Of a stretch of DNA of 64,000 bases, positions 25,882-38,500 are shown piece after piece. Every line of letters starts with the position of its first letter. Positions within the stretch are counted from its first letter, which is position 1. The position numbers were made by a program, and so were the translations under genes. The notes below the pieces were generated by a model. It did not search any database, was not told the origin of the DNA, and saw nothing but the letters and a program-made list of their open reading frames with translations. Source of the DNA: Panonychus citri (Eukaryota; Arthropoda; Arachnida; Trombidiformes; Tetranychidae); contig NW_026515498.1 of NCBI RefSeq assembly GCF_014898815.1, forward strand, positions 210,805 through 274,804, written 5' to 3'.

Positions 25882-27537
25882 ATGTCCACTAGTAAATATC
25901 ATTATTCTTCCCTTAAATCGATTCTTAATTCTTCTGATAAATATAATCACATTTTTGGTGTAATTCGTAAATATCATGAGCAAGGAGTTTACATCCGAGA
26001 TGAAACATATGATTCAATTAAAGTTAATTTCTCATCAACTTTTGAGGCCATTTTACCTCATATTAAGCCTGGTAATGTGATACGAATCCATCGTCTAATA
26101 AGTTGTGGTGGTACACAGTTTAGATGTATTAAAGTTAGTGATGTCCTTTTGTTTTCTTCATTCAAGGATAAAGATGCTGCTTCTTATAAGGTTCGTTTTG
26201 AAGCTAAACAGCCAACAATTGAATTGTCTGATTTTGCTCGAGTTGCCGAATTGGAGAAATGGTTGGCAAATAAACTATTGGAAGTTTCCTTAAGAACAGT
26301 TACAATACCCACTTGGTATGATTTGGTTTGTCAAGTTGTTGACATTAAAGATTTGGCTCCTCATCGAGTCATCTTGATTGTTTATGATGCTTTCAATCCT
26401 GGTCTTCGGATTAATTGGCTTATACCAAGTGAACAATGGGAAGGTTTTCCTATGGATAAACTGGTCTGTGTTACCGCTTGGGATCGTCATGCTATTAAGG
26501 CCAGAAGACTTGAGAAAGGATCACTTATCGCTTTTTTTAACTTACAAGCATCCGAAGCTAAACTACAACCAGGAAATTTTGAGCTACATTTACGAGGTGG
26601 AACTCATTATGGTAAAATGATACGAACTGTTCATCCAAACAGTTTTCTTGGTGTTGGTTATAAATCACGGATGGTAAAATTACACCAAGAGATGAATATC
26701 AAAACACCAACAGAAAATCAACCCAAACAATCAAATGCTCCCAAAACGATTATTGAAGAAATTGTCGATTCAAACTCTACTCTTAATCCAGCTCATTCAA
26801 CTCAGCTTTTAAACTCCGATGATGTTGCAGATGTAATTTGTGACATATCGGATATCGGCTCATCCATTTCAGATGAATCACCTAAAAACAAAGAGAGTCC
26901 TAAACCAATAATCTCTGTAAAAAAGTCAAAATTATCTTATGATGTTCAATTTCCCGTAATTTTTGACCTAAACGAGCCCGAAAATTTAATAGGAATCAAA
27001 GATTATTTAGCTGCAAATACAGATGAACGGTGTTGTATTAAAGCCAGAGTAATGAGCTACAAACCAATATCCCGAAGCATAATTGATTACATTCAATTGG
27101 TTTGTCCAAATTGTGATTACAAGGAGTCACCTTCTATCAGCACAATCAATACAATTAAGAAATTATCTGGGCCTAGAACTAAAATCTCATGTCCAGAATG
27201 TCAGAAAAAAAGTGAACCTTACCAGTTAAATGCGACACTATGTATCTACCTGTACCTTAGCGATACCGAGAATTATGAAATTCCAGTTACATTAAGTAAA
27301 CTCGATCTAATTAAATTACTTGGTGTTCGCATGATCCCAGTTATGAATGATATCGAAGAAGCCAACAAAATATTTGATTTCCTTGATTTCATTTGTCCAT
27401 CAATCAACTTAGAAGGACCGATCTCACCATTTAATTCCGATTCCAGGCCATTTTTGAAGTGGATTATCCAACGACAACCCGGTGGACTAAGGATCAAATG
27501 GGAATATCGAGCGTTAACAGTTTTTCCAATTAATTAA
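25882..27537 (+). CDS. POT1: POT1, protection of telomeres protein 1
   Basis: Shelterin subunit that binds the single-stranded telomeric overhang, blocks the ATR response and controls telomerase access. This is one exon of 551 residues, against about 634 in human. OB1 covers about residues 20-110 (HIFGVIRKY, GNVIRIHRL). OB2 covers about 135-255, with FELHLRGGTHYGKMIR matching the strongly conserved vertebrate FHLHGGTSYG segment. A Ser/Asn/Asp-rich linker follows (about 272-345). The C-terminal OB3 begins near 380 (IKARVMSYKP, like human RIRAKLRSYKP). Two Cys pairs, CPNC (408-411) and CPEC (437-440), match the zinc ligands of human OB3. In human POT1 a domain of about 145 residues separates those pairs; here only 25 residues do. 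ATG is the first Met of the reading frame. The gene is divergent to LSM6 and convergent to the receptor. No intron is seen. Confidence 0.92.
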   Translation: MSTSKYHYSSLKSILNSSDKYNHIFGVIRKYHEQGVYIRDETYDSIKVNFSSTFEAILPHIKPGNVIRIHRLISCGGTQFRCIKVSDVLLFSSFKDKDAASYKVRFEAKQPTIELSDFARVAELEKWLANKLLEVSLRTVTIPTWYDLVCQVVDIKDLAPHRVILIVYDAFNPGLRINWLIPSEQWEGFPMDKLVCVTAWDRHAIKARRLEKGSLIAFFNLQASEAKLQPGNFELHLRGGTHYGKMIRTVHPNSFLGVGYKSRMVKLHQEMNIKTPTENQPKQSNAPKTIIEEIVDSNSTLNPAHSTQLLNSDDVADVICDISDIGSSISDESPKNKESPKPIISVKKSKLSYDVQFPVIFDLNEPENLIGIKDYLAANTDERCCIKARVMSYKPISRSIIDYIQLVCPNCDYKESPSISTINTIKKLSGPRTKISCPECQKKSEPYQLNATLCIYLYLSDTENYEIPVTLSKLDLIKLLGVRMIPVMNDIEEANKIFDFLDFICPSINLEGPISPFNSDSRPFLKWIIQRQPGGLRIKWEYRALTVFPIN

Positions 27538-28947
27538 CAAAGTAACTAATTAACTTTAAGATAAATGAAGACTTAATTAACTGTATATTAAATCTAATCG
27601 TCTCTTTTTTTTTCATCCTTTCCTTACATAGATACACTGATCATCCCTAAATTGTTGTTAATGATTCTGACAAAGGAATTACCAAAGAAAAATCTAGTAA
27701 CCAATTAAGGAATCTCACCTTCATCATCATAATCATCTTCATCTACTAATCAAGTCACCATATTTTGCTAATGATCAATTTTATCAAGTTATCACTATCA
27801 AACCCTTATTCACAATTAGTGATTTTATTAATCACCTAAACAAATTGTGATAAAGAAATTTTCTCGTCTTGTTTGTTTATCAAATTTTCAACTTAAACAT
27901 TTTTACTGTACAATAATTTCTTATATATTTCGTTGATTAACAAAAAATGTTCAAATACTCCGTTTGTAATAATAATCAAGAAAGAAATCGAGTTGATTAG
28001 TGACTAATGATTAATCCCCGATATAAATTGGAAACTTTCTCATCTTATTTGTCAAATTTTCCAAGATTTTTATTGTACTGAGAGTTACAATTATTTCTTA
28101 TACATTTGATTGGATTACAAAAATACCGCTTAAAGCACGTTGATGGATAATCGATGGTGATAATAGGCCAAAATCAACTATTGGCAGTTAATTGTGGACT
28201 GTTGATTAATGTAAAAAGTTGAAAACTTATCCATTGGGCTGATTAAATCATCTTTTACAATTAGAATTGATTTTCTTTAATGTCTCATTGATCAAATACT
28301 CTTTTTGTAATAATTATCATAATCGGTGGAAACAGAAAACAAATGCAACTAAATTAATTCAATTGAAAGTAAATTTTGCACAATTAGATTCTAAAAATTT
28401 CCAATTAAATTGATGAACAATTAAAATGCTCTTTTATAATCATTATTTAAGCTCCAAGTTTACAATCAATCAATGATCAACCAATTCATTTGGGTATTTA
28501 TCGGTTGATTATTTAATTGTCAGGCATAAAGAGTAATATTAATTGTTGTTAAATATTAATCAACGAAAAAAAAGCAAAAATTAGCAAAAAGTAAATTATT
28601 TAAATCTGTTAATTGTTATAAATACTTTGTTGTTAGTTAATTTATTTTGTAGAGACGAAACAATTAACAAAATTGTTGATTATACTTTATAAATACTTTG
28701 AACAACCATTTAAATTGTTGCCATAATAATGATAATCACAGGATAATTACGGCTAATATAGCTACTGAATTGAGAAGAAATCAAAAGAGAAGAAAAAAAA
28801 TCATAACAATTAACTGATTAATAACAATTAGATTTGATTAGTTGGCACAGAACAAAAATAAAAGTAAAAGTTTGTTATTTTGGCGAAAGCGAAAAATATA
28901 AACTGATCAAGTTGATTGCGACAATCTAAACATTTAATTGTCGCAAA
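27538..28947. other. Convergent spacer between POT1 and the receptor gene
   Basis: About 1.4 kb holding the two 3' UTRs. It is AT-rich with frequent CAATTAA/TTAATTG words and no open frame with coding character on either strand. Two segments near 27870-27990 and 28030-28110 look like diverged copies of one another (TTTTCAACTT or TTTTCCAAGA, then TTTTTACTGTAC or TTTTTATTGTAC, then ATTTCTTATA), suggesting a small local duplication. On the minus strand AATAAA at 28646-28641 and ATTAAA at 28938-28933 are possible receptor poly(A) signals. Confidence 0.5.
27587..27592 (+). terminator. Candidate POT1 polyadenylation signal ATTAAA
   Basis: ATTAAA, the commonest variant hexamer, starts 50 bases after the POT1 stop and is followed by a T-rich stretch (27601-27620), a usual downstream element. 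No AATAAA occurs before about 28857, so this is the best candidate. Confidence 0.4.
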
Positions 28948-30516
28948 TTAAACATATGAAACCTCACTTTTACCATTCTTTTGAATTAAATGATTAGTTG
29001 ATTTGTTAGTTATCAAGTTGTGACGTGAAGCAATTAACTCGGTCTCTTCATTATCACCAATTTGGCAAAATATCTTTCTAAATGTTATCCGAAATTGTCT
29101 TGACATTGTACAATAAAGGATAAAATTGATGGCGCTATTAATTAGCGCAAGAATATCAAGTAATTCACCTAACGGTGAATAAACTGTTTGGAAGAAAGTT
29201 TCACCAAGGAAGACACTTAGAACGATTAAAATCCCTCCGGGCAATTCAGTTAACAAGAAAATCAAAAGGACAGCAAGTAATAAACGAGTCGTCCGATCAT
29301 GAGCTTGACTTGATTCATGGTGATGATGATGGTGATTAGATTGATGTTGATTATTGTTGTCTAATTGTTGATTTTTACTTGATGGTGTTGATTGATTACC
29401 CGGACGTTTTGATAGGCACAATTCAATCCGATTTGTTGCTTCGTTAATTGTGCTTGATGGATCACAGGCTGGTGAATAACTCCAACGTCTACTATCATCA
29501 ACCGAATCAGAATTATTATTATTGTTAATTGTTGTTGTCGTCGAAATTGTCACATTGGTTGTTAATAGATTAGGCTTTGAATTACTATTAATATTGTTCA
29601 TCAGATTATTGTTATTACTGTTATTGGAAGATCTGAGTCGAGCCTTTCGTTTATCGGCTTCGATTAAGATTTTAATTATTGCCAAACTGAAGTAAGTTAA
29701 TAAAATACAAGGCACTAATTTGGTTCCTACACTAAACACCCAAAAATTAAGATTCTTAAGAAATTTATTGTGTCGTAATGAGATTTCACTCCAATCAATC
29801 TGAAAATGGATTTAAAATAAACAGATTAGGATTAGTGGTTTTCGTTGGTAAATGAGAAAGTTATTCAGATTTGGTGATAATCTTTAATTGTTACTTTCAA
29901 TTTCTCTGGTTAATTAATTTAAACATTTGGTTTACTGGTTTAGATTAAAAGAAAAAGAGGAAATAATTAGTTTACAATGTAATAAACAACGAACTGGGAG
30001 TTAATTGTTGCTTCGAGAATATAGTTTATTCTCGTTGATTATTATTACAATGATTAAAAAGTGAATAACAATCAAGTTGTTGTTACGTTTGAATAAGATG
30101 AGAAGTAAAAGTTTTCTTATATTAAGAAAGTAATAGTTGGAGGAAAAAAACTCCTCAAGGAGATGCCTTTAAAATGAGTTTTTGTTCAGATATTTTTCAC
30201 TGAATTTCACCATAATCATGAGAAATTATCATGATAGGAGAGAGAGAGAGAAAGATAGAGAAAAGATGGAGAAATATTAAGAGTAAAATGTCAAGATGAT
30301 GAAGATGGAAAATGGCGGAGGGAAGAAAATGTTCTTGAGGCCTTTGGATAATTTTACCTTCTTAAGAATCCATTCTTGAGATTCAAGTGAAAACCCATAA
30401 AGATCAACTAATGATGATGGAAAATCAAACATTCAATCAAAGAAAATGATCCAATCAATTAATTGTAATGAAAAGTTTTCTCTTTAAGGATAACTTACTT
30501 TTCGATAAGTTCGAGC

Positions 30517-30562
<46 letters not shown>

Positions 30563-33500
30563 TAAGTCTATTCTCTCTCAGAATAAACTTCAAATTCTTA
30601 TTGATAGAAATTGAAAGAAGAAAAAAATAGAAGCCTTTAGATGAAATAGAATCAAATCAAATTAAAGGTAAGAGTTTGATATATGAAAATGAATAGGAAT
30701 TCATTAATTACCTGAAATCCAGTTAACGATCAACAATCAGAAAGAGATGAAAAAAATTAAGAAAACTGATTAACCGAAACTTATTGTTAATCTCAAGGCT
30801 TAACTTTAAATCTTCTTGACGAATCAAATTGTTTTTTCATTTTGAATCTAATTAGATGATTTGCCATTCGCTTACATGTAATAATCTTAAATTGTCAACT
30901 GATTAACAATCAAAATTAATTACAATGGATAAGAAAAGGTAAGATAATCCAATTGATTTTCTTAAGTTTATCTATTTGATCACCTGATTCACTAATTGTT
31001 ACATTGTTGATTTAAAGGTAAACAAAATCTTATTGAAACTAATTAATTGTCTCCAGACAAAGTTGATTATCGTTAATTACGTTTGATCATTGATTTAATT
31101 CCGTCTCAACGGTTGATATTCACAAGATAAATTAACTTAAATTTAACAGAAAAGGTAAGTAGCTTTTTTGGTTGTTCGTTTCACCTTGAGATCCAAGATT
31201 CTCATATTTTACTTCATAGAGATTCAACTAATTGTCTTAATTTAGTTTCTCTTCTCCCAATCAGTTACCCTTATTATCTGGATTGTTTTTTCCTCATCTA
31301 ATTGTCTTTGAACAGGTAATCCTCTTTTCTTTAATCCTTGACAACACGACCAATTAAGAGTAACAATTAATTCACCTTTCCGTTTGGTGTTCAATGTAAG
31401 TCATTTGTTTTTATTTCCATTCTCAGAACTTTTTTTCATCTTTTCCTGATATTTTTCCATCTCTAGAAAATTATCATGTTGTTAACTTTATCTTCTTCTT
31501 TACATCTTACTAATAACGATAAATTCTGTTGAAAATTCATGAGGTAATCGCTTAGAATCCTGATGACGATTAAAAAATATTCCAATAAGGAAACAATTTA
31601 AGTCGAAATTGTAAAAAGAATTCGAAAATGGTAAGTGATTGTTATTCTATTTTGTTCTTCTCTTTTTCTATTCTATTCTATTCCATTCAATTTTGTTCTA
31701 TTCTCTCCAATTCGAGTTATTATTTTCCTCTCAGAACTTGTTGCTATCATGATATTTACATATTTTCTTTTTCTATTCTTATCCATTTCTCTTACCTTAG
31801 AATCCACTCCCAAACCTTTGGTAATAAATTTTACCTTTTCTCTTATACATATAAAGTATATTCCAATGGAATTGATGAAACCATTTACTGTTTATTTTTC
31901 TTCGTTACTCAATCTGGTCCACCCTGTTTTCCCTCCTAGATTCTCATGTTTTTCTCTCCCCTTAAGTGTTTTTCTTTCTCAATATTCTCTCTCTCTCATA
32001 CAGCTGAATAGTATTCTACACCCACCGGTGTGTTGACATTATTCCATGTGTTTCATTCATGTAAAAAAATCTCTCAAATGAATGGATTTATCTCCATGAA
32101 TCTTTGTTACAATTTCACACAATCCACCAACTAAACATGTTTAATATTGAGAATCTCACCAGTGATTTATTTTCCCTTTTACTTTACTCAAATTTAGAAT
32201 CAGCTGAATCTATCGATGAACTTTTCCTGAACTCTATTTATTTATAAATGATTTGGATAGAAAAGTCATTTAATCAAACAACATCAACAAGTATTGACCT
32301 CAACCTGAACTTGGTCAACATTTAATTATACAAAATGATTGATAGAAATCAATGATTTCATCTTTAAATAATATTTCCAACCTGAAATAAACCAATGAAA
32401 TGATGATGGATGATCAACAAGGAAACAACTTTGACCATGTTAATATACAAGAAAATTCAGTGACCATTATCAGAAATGAATCTTGAATCAATTCATTTCT
32501 CAATTTGATATTTTCACTGATGGAAATGGATCATGAAAAGTGTTACAATTAAAGAGAATGGACATTTTTTTTTTCAACTGACCAAATGGTTACACATCAA
32601 TTAACCTGATTATCACCAAGTTGACAATTATCATTTGATGGAGAGATGAAATTTTCTCTTACCCTGTAATAATAAGATTGTTCAACTTGCACCGGTGAAA
32701 TGGTAAACGAAAGGTACATTGGAACACAAAATATTGGTACAATCAAATAGATCGAGATGATTGAGACAACAGCGTTTCTCATTGTGAACCAAGTTCTACT
32801 TTGGGTTGGATAACTGGACATTATCGAGTTGCCATAAAATGGATTCCCGATCACAAGGTAAGTATCCAGAATAAGAAGATAATAATAATAATAATAATCG
32901 AATATTATATTATCATGAAAATGGAAGAGAAAACAAAAAGTTACATATTAAATGGTAAATCTTTTCATCGTTTAAACCTTAAGCTTTAGAGATGGAATAT
33001 TATCTCGATATTCTGGTAATTCTTTTATTGATTTTCTTTTTTCTCTCTCTCATCATATTCCATAGGAATTATTATTATTTCTATTTGTGGTCATTTATGT
33101 ACATTCTCTCTCCTTTTATTCTGTTGAAATGGTTTTTGATTGTTTCCAGATTATAGATTGTTATTCATTTGAAATGGTTAAATCCATCGGATGAATAATA
33201 ATATTACACCAATTCTCATATATTTATATCCAAGAATCAGTTAAACAAGTATTTATATTCCGCAATTTATTAATATTGAACGCACTTAACCTTAGCTATA
33301 ATCTTAATCCTCTAAAATTGCTACGAGTTAAATAGCCAATGATGGAGTTTTTTTTTCTTCTTCTTGTATTCATTCAATAGGAAAACGATCTGATTATCAG
33401 TTATTATCATGGTTCTTTTTTTTTCATTCAATTCTATTCCATGGTTAGAATTTATATCTATTCCATTTAGCTGACTAATTAAGATGTTTTCTCATAAATC

Positions 33501-34171
33501 TTTTCAATTTTCATTCAATTCTCATTCCTCCTACGCTCGGGAGTGATAATATTGTCGAAAGTATTATATATAAATTATGAATTTGATGGTAATTCAAGAA
33601 TGATACTAATATTTACTTAATTCACCCACACGCCAATGTAATGTAAATGTATTTACAAATGCATGATAATAACAATGATAAATAACTGAAGGAATGAAAA
33701 TAATTGTCAATTTGGTGACAGTTTTTGCAAAATTTGTTAATATTAATGAGATACTTTTTTTTCCAGCTCAACTTTTATTACAATTGGTTTTCAATGTCTA
33801 TTTATATCTTAGCATATTAGATGATCTCGAATTACTAATGTTTACCATTATCAAGTTTGATGGACTTTCTATTGGAAAAGGTTCATCTTAATGGATGACG
33901 ATTATGTGACATCCTGGACACTTACCTTACGGATAAAAGCCTCCAAATGGCAAGAAGAATAGTTAACCATGTTGATATTGAATGAAATACAACGGAAAAA
34001 TGAGCATGAAAAAGTGTAAAAACTGTCCATGGGTAGGAATACAATTCGGTGGTCGGTTGATCCCGTCGGATGTAAGTGTGAATCGAGAAGGGCATATAGT
34101 CAAGCATCACGAGCATATCGGCAACGGCCAAACCCGTTAGAATGGCATTGGTTGGGGAAACCATATTCTTC
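28948..34171 (-). CDS. Myosuppressin/FMRFamide-type neuropeptide GPCR (DMSR class), 5' end missing
   Basis: Rhodopsin-class peptide receptor of the plasma membrane. Three exons join in phase on the minus strand: 34171-33926, 32813-32663, 29799-28948. Exon 1 here encodes KNMVSPTNAILTGLAVAD (TM2) and FHAHFSVVFHSISTWLTI (TM3), with AIWR in place of the DRY motif, as in DMSR receptors. The V-S-Y-P joint is created by splicing (AG/T). Exon 2 holds TM4 and part of the second extracellular loop. Exon 3 holds TM5 (FWVFSVGTKLVPC), a loop of about 120 residues rich in Asn, Ser and His, TM6 (LLAVLLIFLLTELPGGI) and TM7 (LALINSAINFILYCTMS), which is very close to insect myosuppressin receptors. The tail ends S-Y-V, a class I PDZ-ligand pattern. 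The N terminus and TM1 must lie upstream (above 34171) and were not found. Related FMRFamide or sex-peptide-type receptors are the alternative name. Confidence 0.88.
29800..32662 (-). other. Receptor intron (2.9 kb) between TM4 and TM5 exons
   Basis: Bounded by donor AGG/GTAAGA and acceptor TTTTCAG/ATTG. It contains a (GA)20 tract at 30521-30560, a smaller GA run near 30238-30262, and pyrimidine-rich stretches at 31640-32010 whose plus-strand open frames are low complexity. No nested gene is supported. Confidence 0.7.
30521..30560. repeat. (GA)20 microsatellite inside receptor intron
   Basis: Perfect 40-base GA run. On the sense strand of the receptor gene it is a long pyrimidine tract. Confidence 0.97.
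32814..33925 (-). other. Receptor intron (1.1 kb) between TM3 and TM4 exons
   Basis: Bounded by donor AAG/GTAAGT and acceptor GTCCAG/TTAT. The short open frame continuing upstream of the acceptor (near 32814-32860) reads through the splice site and is not coding. The interior is AT-rich with an (ATA)n run near 32880-32898; nothing else is recognised. Confidence 0.7.
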
Positions 34172-35537
34172 CTGAAAGGAAAAATAAACAAACAGAAAAT
34201 CAATTAATCAACAATCAAATGGATACACAATGGGAAGAAACAATCAAATGGATCATTGAAAGTTTGCAAGATTAAACAACATTGAAACGAATCAAATCAG
34301 TCAACAATCAATAACAATTAATATTCAATGTTTGTCCTAAAACGTAAACATTTAATATATTGTTGTATTAAATTGATTGTTATTGTTGTTTTGGTGATTA
34401 TTTTGATGATCAAATATCATCTTGCCAAGCAATTAAATCCCTCATGATTATACAAATGATGGGCATTAGTTAATCAATAACTGTACTTATTGTTATTATT
34501 ATGTAATAGAAGATGAAATAATCACTAATTGACAGGGTTCTAATCATTACAATTAGATTCATTGTAACAATCAATGAGAGAAATGAAAGTTGATTGAAAG
34601 AAATTTGAACTAATTCAATTGCTAATTTGTTTATCTAATTGTTACTCGATACAATTGACGAAACAATTTACACAAAAATCACATACACAAAGTGATTAAC
34701 CTTTAATTCAATCAGATACAAATAGACAAACTAAATTATCAATGGAGATTAATTTTCATCTTCAAATGTATTAATTGTCAACAATTAGGGACAACTTTCT
34801 ATTGTGATGAAAATGTAACAACAATTAAGCTCTCGATCATTGAGATTAACTTAATTGCTCAATTAACTGATTTTTTTTCCTTCGTTTCGTTTCATTATTA
34901 GTTCAATATCAAACCGAATCAAATTAAACTCAATCAATTGTAATAATAATACTGATTTAAAATTTTCCACCTTAATGATTAACTTTAATCACGTTTGTAA
35001 ATGTTAAATTATCTTATTGTTGTTAAATAACCTGGAGAAATGAATTTGATTGATATTTGATTATTTTGCCGGAAATTAGATTTTGTTTGACTTGATATGT
35101 TGTTGATTCGTTGGTGAATTGGATTGTAATAAATGATGATTATTGTGATGATGTTGATGATGAGGATGATTTAACATTGAAAGTTCATGATGATCTTGAA
35201 TAAAACTCTGAATCCTCATGGGTGAAATTGTGATTGTCTGTTGAACATCAAACCATTGGACTGGTAACATAAATACACTTTTGATAACCTCGTTGATTAC
35301 TGAGCAAAGTTACAACAATATATCACAGTTTAGAATAACAATCAATAAAAATGCGATGTTAATGTTAATTGTTGAAAGTTATTATTAGTTAACTTGAAGT
35401 TAATCAAATTTGATTGATTCCCTTTTTGATTGTAACAACAAACGCGAAAACAACAATCAGACTAATCAACCATAGGAAACGAGCGTAACCATCGTTTACC
35501 CTTAGAGCAATTGATTAACTGTAACAAATTTACCTTT

Positions 35538-35567
35538 AACAATCAACAATCAACAATCAACAATCAA
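35538..35567. repeat. Heptamer repeat (AACAATC)4
   Basis: Four tandem copies of AACAATC. The unit resembles the dispersed CAATTAA/AACAAT words and may show how they spread. Confidence 0.85.
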
Positions 35568-38500
35568 AAATCTTTCGTATGATTAACAATTGAAAACAAC
35601 TTTTCGTTCCACTGTCTTTTTCTCTGTCTACATTTCGACCATTGATTTAAGACAAACAATCGAAAAGGTAAACATTTAAATCAGTTGAAAATTCATTTTC
35701 TCCACTAAATCATGTTAATCACTTTCTCTCTTATTCTCTTCTTTAATTGTGATTACTTTTAATTGTTCCTCTTGTTAAAGTGCTTCTTATAAAGGTAAGT
35801 AAATCTTTGATTAATCTCTAATTTCTGTTAATTTAATTCGATTCATCTCATGATGTTTACATTTTATTTTCTCTTTGTTTCCATTTTATGTTTTGTTTTT
35901 CTTTCCATAGGATAACATGTGATATATTTTTCCCTTTGGAATTAATATTTTCTTTCCTATTCTAAAGGTAATTTAACCAGATTAACAAGGTGTATTCTTT
36001 GTTGTATTATTGTTAAAGAAAAGCTGAGTAATTAACGGTAACTTAATCAGGTAAGTGTATTAAAAAAGCCAAACAAAACAATTAACTGCAACATAATTTT
36101 CATCTTACATTTATGATTTGATTCATTTGCCATTTCTCAAAATTAATCTTGATGTTTGTTATCCCTTTTTATTTGTATTAATCTAATCCAGTGATTTAGT
36201 AATTATTATTACCAGCTATTAACAGACAACCTGAGTATTCCCATGTTTAACTACCAATAATCCTGACTAACCAACAATTAAGTTAACCTCAAGTGTTTCC
36301 AATTGGTGGTATTTACAATTAATCGGTGTCAAGCTCACCTGTTAACCTGCCAAAGTCATCAAGCTAATTTGCTCCTTAATCCTTTCTCTTGATTCATCTT
36401 AATCTCTTGATTTGCAATCAACATTATCATCTCTATATTTCTAAATGATTGAAGTGACCATTTCCTTTTCTAACTTGTCCATCATCTCTCAATATATTAG
36501 ATCACTTTGCTGGTCATTGGTCAAAGAAAATCAAAGTGAATGTTATTATCAAACCAGAGAAACACTGAATGGATTGAGGAGAGAGAGAGAGAAGAGGAAA
36601 TGGAATAAAAGAATATAACTTTTTCTCTTCTTCTAAATGACCATTGGACTAAAGTGGACACCAGGAAGATTGAGAGATGAAAAGGTGAAAGGTGGTTATT
36701 AAAAAGTGACGAAAATACTGGATCAAGGAAAAGATAATACATAATATAAGATTGGAATTGACATGTTGTTGCTTTAGTAATTCAACGAGAAGAATGGAAG
36801 AAAATTTCCTGGGACAGAATTTGATGGAAAACATGATGAAAACTCTTCTTTCCATATATTCTCGGTGTGTCTCATTCTTATCCCTCAATAACATGATCAT
36901 CACCACCACCAAGAAATTCACCTTCATCACTTGAAATACTTTATCCATCTTCTTATTATTATAACAAGAAGATCATCACCAACTCATTCAATTTTTTTTC
37001 TCTCTCTCTCTCTCTTCCCAATCCCATGAAACTGTCTCTTCAAGTGTCTCTCATTTAATATCAGGTAAAGAAAAAAAAACTTCAATTTTCTCATCTTCCT
37101 CTTTGATCTTACATATTACAAGGGAAGAAGAAAAAATTGACAATAAGCTCGAAAAGATCTCAATCGATTATACAATTTTTTTTTCTATTCTCTTGCAGAT
37201 CATCTGATTTTCTGAGAATCTTCAACGTCAACCTTTTGAAGTTTATGATTTGCTAACCTAACGGATGTGGAACTCAAAGGAAAAACCATTATCGAGTATA
37301 TTATTACATCGAAGTGTAATATTGCCTGATATTCCTTTCAACTGTGATACATATATACAAGAAACTCCCTTTGAAGAGAGAGAGAGAGAGAGAGAGGAAG
37401 GAGAAGATGAAAAAAAGTATTATATGGATCAATGATAAACATGGTAAAAGTTGATCTGAAATTCTTGCTACATCAATCATCAAATTCCCGAAAGGTTAAC
37501 CAATATAAGGCCACAGGTTAAATTTCATAAGGCACATTACGATGAGTGTGTTAACCGTTATATTTGCATATAAACGAGAAATTATATTTTTCCCTCCAAC
37601 GAGTTGGATTCATCGTGGTTCTGTCAATTGATAGTTTCCATTTGAGGTGGTTACTTAAAATTCACTGAGAAAATTTTTCACTCTCTTGACAAGTGATGAT
37701 TGAATATGGAATGAGTTTTTCATGATTGTTTTCTATTTCTTTTTTTGCTCTCTCTCTCTCTCTCGCTCGTTATATTTTTCTTCAGATTCATGATTATGGT
37801 TATTGGATAAAATCAAATTAAGGATTAAGATTGAATTGGACTCATTTTAAATTCAAATGGACTGAAAAATCATTGGATGAACATGATTAAACTTTACCGG
37901 TTGAGGAAAAAGTTAAATGGTTCAAGGATATGATTTCCCTTTGGTTTCAAGTTAAATATCACCACGGAGAGAGAAAAGGGAGAAAGTGATCAATTAATGA
38001 GTTTGTTGTTTTCATCATGGAAATTATTATGATGCTTGAATTACCTATTGGCTAGTTGACTGACCATGAATTAATGAATCATTCGTTTCAATTCCTTTGA
38101 CAATTGCCTGATCTCTTATCCCTCTTTTCCGCTCTTATCCTTTTTAGTCAGTTCTAAATGATGAGTTTATCATGCAAACTCTTGTAATGGAAAGTGAAAA
38201 GATGATGATTATGAACATCATCATCATCATCATCAACACCTACAATATCCATAATATTGATCACCATCATCATCACTACCTTCAATTAGTTAACTTTAAT
38301 TTCATCATCAAACAAACTCTTTGCATGGCGGATATACAAGTTCAAGAATTGACAGTTAATTTAGTATTCTATTAATCGTAATGGACAAAATGTCGCAGAC
38401 TACGGATATTTATTGATTGGTTAAATTACTTTACAACGACAAGAACTATTTTGTTTTTGATCCTCGAAAGGAAGGAAAATGTCCAAGTAACAAAAAAAAA

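Noticed and set aside
31628..32036. Plus-strand frames inside the receptor intron as a nested gene
   Set aside because: They are low-complexity Ser/Phe/Leu translations of TTCTATTC-type repeats.
35076..35270. His/Gln/Asn-rich minus-strand frame as the receptor's N-terminal exon
   Set aside because: Its His-rich part comes from ATG/GAT repeats common here, it has no TM1, and no donor in the required phase precedes its stop.
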